Positions 60,374 to 64,000 of a DNA stretch of 64,000 nt are shown piece after piece. The DNA comes from Gp6-AA40 sp036407095 (lineage in GTDB: Bacteria > Acidobacteriota > Vicinamibacteria > Vicinamibacterales > UBA2999): contig DASWZV010000090.1 in the NCBI GenBank assembly GCA_036407095.1, forward strand, positions 190,620 to 254,619, written 5' to 3'. Numbering within the stretch: position 1 is the stretch's first letter; each line of letters starts with the position of its first letter. The notes below the pieces were generated by a model. That model was not told where the DNA came from. It worked only from the letters and a program-made list of their open reading frames with translations, and did no database searches. Both the position numbers and the translations under genes were made by a program.

Positions 60374-61600
60374 CTATCGCTCGACGTCGCGTTCGCCTGT
60401 AGCGGTTCCGGGAGGTGGCTGACCCGGACCTGCGCCGCGACCACGTCCGGCGCCGCGTCCGCCACCAGGCGGCGCCGCGCCCACGCCCGCGCCATCATCC
60501 TGCACGGAGCGCCGCGGGCGATTGATGCCTTTCGCCGCATCCGCGGCGACGGCTCGGTCTTCGGCGCGCTCGGCCGACAACGCCATCGAGATCGCGGTGT
60601 TACCCGGATGGCAATCGTATGGAAGCAACACGCCGCCGTCGAGCGGGGTCAGTGGGAACGAGACGGTGAACGGCTTCTCATACGTCACCGGGTCATCGTA
60701 GGTCGCCTGATACTGAATGATCTTGTCAGCCACACGACGGAAGCGTTCCGTGATCACCATCTGCGTGCTGTGGCGCACGCCGTTGCCGTTGACGCCGATC
60801 GCGGTCTTGTCGGTGAGGTTCGTCGTCTCGACGACCAGCTCCTCGCCTTCCCAATGCGCGGTCGAGTCGCCAAGGTACTCACGGATCGACTGGCCGATGT
60901 GCTTGCGGCCGTCGGTGTAGAAGATGCGCGTGTCGGGAAGCATCTCGGTTGAGAACGCGACCACGCCCGGCGCCTGGACGATCCGGTTGCCGTTGCCGTA
61001 GATGACGCGAAGGATCGATCCCGCGATGCCGCGCGTGATGCAGCGCTCATACAGCGAGAAGTCCTCCCATGAATTCAGCGGGCCGGGGCCGTAGGTGCCG
61101 CGTGGCATCTGGCGTTCCTGCTGGTTCACCTTGATGGCCGGTAGACGACCGTCGGGCGGATCCACGATCAAGCGGGTCTGCGGGAACACGCGGCGCGCGT
61201 AGTCGAATCGGAAGCTGCTGTCGGCGTTGGTGTCGCGCTGCTTCGCCGCGTTGTCGATCTGCGTCTTCCGGGCCGCCAGCGCCGCGTCGTCGAGATAGAG
61301 CGGAGAAGGTCCGGCCGGTGCCGCTGCCTGCGGCGCGCCACCGCGTCCGAAGCCGCCTCGACCTCCGCCCGCGGCCATCCCGACGTTCTCCATGTCGTCG
61401 CTCGACCACACGCCCTGCAAATCAGGATCGCCCCAGGGCGTGCGCGGCGCCTTGTAATCCACGGCTTTTCCGCCGAACGCGGTGATGACGAGCGGCGGCG
61501 GTGTGGCGCGTGCCTGACCCGACACCGGTGTGCCGCTGTAGATGCACACCGCGACGATGGCCACAACCGTGCTCAGTGCAGTAATCAACCGACTGGTCAT
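60374..61600 (-). CDS. Secreted TPWGDP-family protein A
   Basis: 408 residues from ATG 61600, chosen because MTSRLITALSTVVAIVAVCI begins a signal peptide; the longer in-frame ORF is an unlikely leader. Family blocks: APRTPWGDPDLQGVWSSDDM, RLIVDPPDGRLPAIKVN, LYERCITRGIAG, NRIVQAPGVVAFSTEMLPDT, YLGDSTAHWEGEELVVETTN. These recur in a large uncharacterised Acidobacteriota exported family. Gly/Arg-rich runs near GGGRGGFGRGG and at the C-terminus (GGGRGAGRGRGAGPG). Divergent from its paralogue B at 61751. Function unknown. Confidence 0.82.
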   Translation of the reverse strand: MTSRLITALSTVVAIVAVCIYSGTPVSGQARATPPPLVITAFGGKAVDYKAPRTPWGDPDLQGVWSSDDMENVGMAAGGGRGGFGRGGAPQAAAPAGPSPLYLDDAALAARKTQIDNAAKQRDTNADSSFRFDYARRVFPQTRLIVDPPDGRLPAIKVNQQERQMPRGTYGPGPLNSWEDFSLYERCITRGIAGSILRVIYGNGNRIVQAPGVVAFSTEMLPDTRIFYTDGRKHIGQSIREYLGDSTAHWEGEELVVETTNLTDKTAIGVNGNGVRHSTQMVITERFRRVADKIIQYQATYDDPVTYEKPFTVSFPLTPLDGGVLLPYDCHPGNTAISMALSAERAEDRAVAADAAKGINRPRRSVQDDGAGVGAAPPGGGRGAGRGRGAGPGQPPPGTATGERDVER

Positions 61601-61750
61601 TTCGGCCCTCTCTAATGTGGAAAACCCGGCCTCAATAGTGATGAAGACCCCTCGCGAATGACGAGATTCTACTCCTGAAGGGTCGAGCAGTGGTACGTTA
61701 GTAGAGTCTACGGCCGGCGCCGAAGTGCAGCTGGCGCGACAGGAGTGAAT

Positions 61751-63232
61751 ATGCACCGGATCATGCCGGCGATGCGCAGTGCGTTGCTCTGCGTGGCGGC
61801 AGCGACAGTTTTTGTCACGATCACGCACGGCCAGTCGATTCTCGGCCCGGCGAGCGAGGCCAACCACTTCATTGCCACCCCGACCGGCTGGGCCCACCCG
61901 AAGACGCCCTGGGGTGAGCCCGACATTCAGGCCACGCTCAACATGATGCAGGCCGCCGGTGTTCCGCTGGAGCGGTGCGCGAACAGCTACCGTTTCGGCG
62001 GCCCACCGTGCGACATGAACAAGGCGTGGTGGACCGAAGACGAGTACAAACAGCGCGTCACCGCCGCGGCCGGTCGCGGCGACCTCGGCCGCCAGCTGAT
62101 CAAGGAAGGCAATTTCGGCCGCGCGCTCCTCGCGGGCGTCACCGATCCCGCCACGCCGCAGCGGCAGACCACCTTGATCGTCGATCCGCCGAACGGGCTG
62201 CTCCCCGCGCTCACCCCCGAAGGCAAGCGCCGTGCGCTCGCCATGGGCAGTTCCTGGGCGCTCCCTGCCGAGGACCCGATCTACGAGGGTCCGCTCGACT
62301 TCGACTTCTGGGACAACTGCCGATCGCGAGGGATGCCGTCATCGATGATGCCGTATCGATACAACGGCGGTTTCAAGATCTGGCAGGCGCCGGGTGTCGT
62401 CGTGTTCGACCTCGAGATGATCCACGACGCCCGCGTCATCTTCACCGACGGACGGCCGGCGCTCAACTCTGCCATCAAGGGTTACATGGGCGATTCGCGG
62501 GGCCGATGGGAGGGCAACACGCTCGTCGTCGAGACGACCAACTATAAGGAAGGGCCGCCGCTCATCAACCTCGCCGTCGTTGGTTCACCTGCAGGCAACC
62601 GCTTCCCGGTCAGCGACAAGCTGAAGACGACGGAGCGGATCACGCGGTTGAACAACGACATGTGGCTCTACGAGATCAAGACGGAAGATCCGGTGATCCT
62701 CACCGGTTCCTTCACGGTGCGCTACCCGATGCGCAACGATCCGACGTACGAGTGGTGGGAGTACGGGTGCCACGAAGGCAACACGATCGTGCAGAACTAC
62801 TCGTCGACCGACAAGTTCGAGCGCGAGCATCCGAAACCGGAACCGGCGCAGAAGCCGGTGCAGGTGTCTGCGGACGTCGCCAACGCCCTCGCCGGGAAGT
62901 GGACTGGCCGGCCGCGCATCCCAACGGTCGATTACAACGTGTTCCTGGAGTTCACGAAGAACCCCGATGGCACGCTGCAAGGCAAATTGATCGGCACCGA
63001 TCTGAAGACGTTCCGCGGCCGCGTGAGCCCGAAGATCGACAAGCCGCTTCGTGACTTCACGATGAAGGATCGACGGATGAACTTCGAGCTGCCGAACGCG
63101 CAGCCATGGACGTTTGCCGGTGAGCTCTCGGCGGACGGCAACACCATCGTCGGCACGCTCAACAGTGCTCAGGGTGGAGCGCCGGTCACGTTCAAGCGCG
63201 AAGGATCGAGTAGCGCTACCGCGGCGCGCTGA
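61751..63232 (+). CDS. Secreted TPWGDP-family protein B
   Basis: 493 residues from ATG 61751, chosen over GTG 61745 because AGGAG is 5 nt upstream. Signal peptide ends near VTITHG. Family blocks match protein A: PKTPWGEPDIQATLNMM, LIVDPPNGLLPALTPEG, NCRSRGMPSSMMP, KIWQAPGVVVFDLEMIHDAR, YMGDSRGRWEGNTLVVETTN, YEWWEYGCHEGNTIVQNY. An extra C-terminal domain (VFLEFTKNPDGTLQGKLIGT, FELPNAQPWTFAGELSADG) distinguishes it from A. Ends 17 nt inside the convergent hydrolase gene. Function unknown. Confidence 0.85.
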   Translation: MHRIMPAMRSALLCVAAATVFVTITHGQSILGPASEANHFIATPTGWAHPKTPWGEPDIQATLNMMQAAGVPLERCANSYRFGGPPCDMNKAWWTEDEYKQRVTAAAGRGDLGRQLIKEGNFGRALLAGVTDPATPQRQTTLIVDPPNGLLPALTPEGKRRALAMGSSWALPAEDPIYEGPLDFDFWDNCRSRGMPSSMMPYRYNGGFKIWQAPGVVVFDLEMIHDARVIFTDGRPALNSAIKGYMGDSRGRWEGNTLVVETTNYKEGPPLINLAVVGSPAGNRFPVSDKLKTTERITRLNNDMWLYEIKTEDPVILTGSFTVRYPMRNDPTYEWWEYGCHEGNTIVQNYSSTDKFEREHPKPEPAQKPVQVSADVANALAGKWTGRPRIPTVDYNVFLEFTKNPDGTLQGKLIGTDLKTFRGRVSPKIDKPLRDFTMKDRRMNFELPNAQPWTFAGELSADGNTIVGTLNSAQGGAPVTFKREGSSSATAAR

Positions 63233-63941
63233 CTTGGTCCTTACCAAGGACCAAAGATTCGAGCAGCGCGCAGAACTCGCGCGCTGCCGTGATGTGCGGA
63301 TTGTGGCTGGCGTCGATCTCCGCGTACGGCCACCCGTCGCGACGCGCGCGTGCCGCGAAGGGCGCGAAGGTGTCGATGCTGTCGGCGCGCTGACAGTAAA
63401 TATAGGCGCGCGGCGGCAGCGGCATCCCTGAGAGCCGCAACGGTTCTTCGAACGCAGCGATCGGGTGGGGCACCCGGCGTGGCATCGCCCACGCGCGCTG
63501 GTCGTCAGTTGTGTCCGCCGGCATCTCGCGAGGCGGCACGCGCCAGCCATCGCCTGCGCGACTCGAGGCGCTCATCGCGTCGCGCGCGCGAGGCGGCAGT
63601 AAATCCATCAGCGACTGGCCATCCTCCGGCACGAACGCGTCCACGTAGACGATCCGCGCCACCCGGTTGCGCGCACGGTCGGCTACGCCGGTCGCAACCA
63701 GACCGCCAAAGCTATGCCCGATGAGGACCACATCGCGCAGGTCCTCGAACTCGAGCACGTTCACGACGTCTTCGATGTGGAGCGAGAGGTTTACTGCATC
63801 CGACGCGAGGTGCTGCCGCTCACCCAGTCCTGTGTAGCTCGGTGTGAAGACCTCGTGCCCCGCATCCCGCATCATTCCCCGCATTTTGCGCCACGCCCAT
63901 CCCGATGACCAGGCGCCATGCGCCACCACAAACACCGCCAT
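63216..63941 (-). CDS. Alpha/beta hydrolase
   Basis: 241-residue enzyme of the small-lipase/esterase group: VVAHGAWSSGWAWRKMRGMM (oxyanion hole), nucleophile elbow GHSFGGLV (Ser77), and DASHNPHITAAREFC (C-terminal His). Resembles the salicylate-ester/hydroxynitrile-lyase-like family (AHGAWS... GHSFGG). Its 3' codons contain a hairpin (63234-63254). Convergent with protein B. Confidence 0.88.
   Translation of the reverse strand: MAVFVVAHGAWSSGWAWRKMRGMMRDAGHEVFTPSYTGLGERQHLASDAVNLSLHIEDVVNVLEFEDLRDVVLIGHSFGGLVATGVADRARNRVARIVYVDAFVPEDGQSLMDLLPPRARDAMSASSRAGDGWRVPPREMPADTTDDQRAWAMPRRVPHPIAAFEEPLRLSGMPLPPRAYIYCQRADSIDTFAPFAARARRDGWPYAEIDASHNPHITAAREFCALLESLVLGKDQVSAPR
63234..63254. terminator. 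Hairpin at the convergent 3' ends
   Basis: TTGGTCCTT-ACC-AAGGACCAA, perfect 9-bp stem with a 3-nt loop, just past the stop of protein B and inside the last codons of the hydrolase (encoding GKDQ). Could stop the plus-strand transcript; no U-run is present. Confidence 0.5.
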
Positions 63942-63975
63942 GCCGTCATCATGACAAAACCGTCATGGGGTCGGG

Positions 63976-64000
63976 AGTCATTTCGTGATTCGAAATGACT
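63976..64000. repeat. Perfect inverted repeat at window end
   Basis: AGTCATTTCG-TGATT-CGAAATGACT: 10-bp perfect stem with a 5-nt loop, running to the last base of the window, so it may extend beyond it (preceded by GGGGTCGGG). Upstream of the hydrolase gene start at 63941. Confidence 0.7.

Overview
The window is high-GC bacterial DNA. Its gene repertoire is typical of Acidobacteriota, probably class Vicinamibacteria. That placement is inferred from protein families: TonB-dependent receptors with an N-terminal carboxypeptidase-regulatory-like domain, FG-GAP/ASPIC-UnbV proteins, a TPR regulator with the winged-helix-like N-terminus common in that phylum, a paired secreted family with TPWG(D/E)P motifs, and a YncE-propeller/alkaline-phosphatase fusion. 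No rRNA, tRNA or CRISPR array was seen.

Layout. 0.1-2.8 kb: a secreted protein and an alpha/beta hydrolase converge on a TPR regulator, and the two transcription units share an upstream GTAACTTAC motif. 2.9-3.5 kb: debris, namely a BlaI-type operator/promoter with a truncated repressor start, then an IS630 transposase remnant. 3.5-5.7 kb: an ABC-2 exporter operon with a lipoprotein. 5.9-7.6 kb: an M64 metallopeptidase with a translationally coupled secreted partner. 7.5-11.8 kb: a lipoprotein and TonB receptor 1. 12-19.9 kb: a five-gene minus-strand operon (methyltransferase-like protein, ASPIC/UnbV lipoprotein, TPR lipoprotein, parvulin-ASPIC/UnbV fusion, CusF-Sco fusion). 20.3-21.4 kb: decayed serine beta-lactamase and TonB genes, followed by an excisionase-like HTH gene. 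22.1-33.1 kb: a plus-strand cluster of tightly coupled genes: a glycoside hydrolase-glycosyltransferase fusion, a TonB receptor, an MsbA-like ABC exporter, two APH-fold kinases, a ChbG/YdjC deacetylase and a glycosyltransferase. 33.3-35.6 kb: a minus-strand HD / NmrA-like / haloperoxidase-like hydrolase operon. 35.9-39 kb: small secreted and SMI1/KNR4-type genes. 39.6-46.9 kb: two secreted beta-propeller proteins and TonB receptor 2. 47.3-55.1 kb: an RND efflux operon with one adaptor and two MdtB/C-like pumps. 55.2-63.9 kb: a beta-barrel protein, a HEAT/IPT protein, a TAT-exported serine hydrolase, an MmcQ-like protein, two divergent secreted paralogues and an alpha/beta hydrolase.

The 22-33 kb cluster is the best candidate for an undescribed system. 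Its stops and starts overlap (ATGA, GTGA, 8 nt), and its enzymes suggest assembly, deacetylation, phosphorylation and export of a small glycan or glycoconjugate. The product is unknown.

A second theme is a dense set of small intergenic repeats: GCAAAAT inverted-repeat elements at 18.4 and 51.8 kb, GTCCGGC hairpins at 55.2 and 60.3 kb, a 24-bp tandem array, and an element with 11-bp terminal inverted repeats. One GCAAAAT copy supplies the start codon and most of the signal peptide of a lipoprotein. All functions are inferred from sequence by eye; no database search was run.
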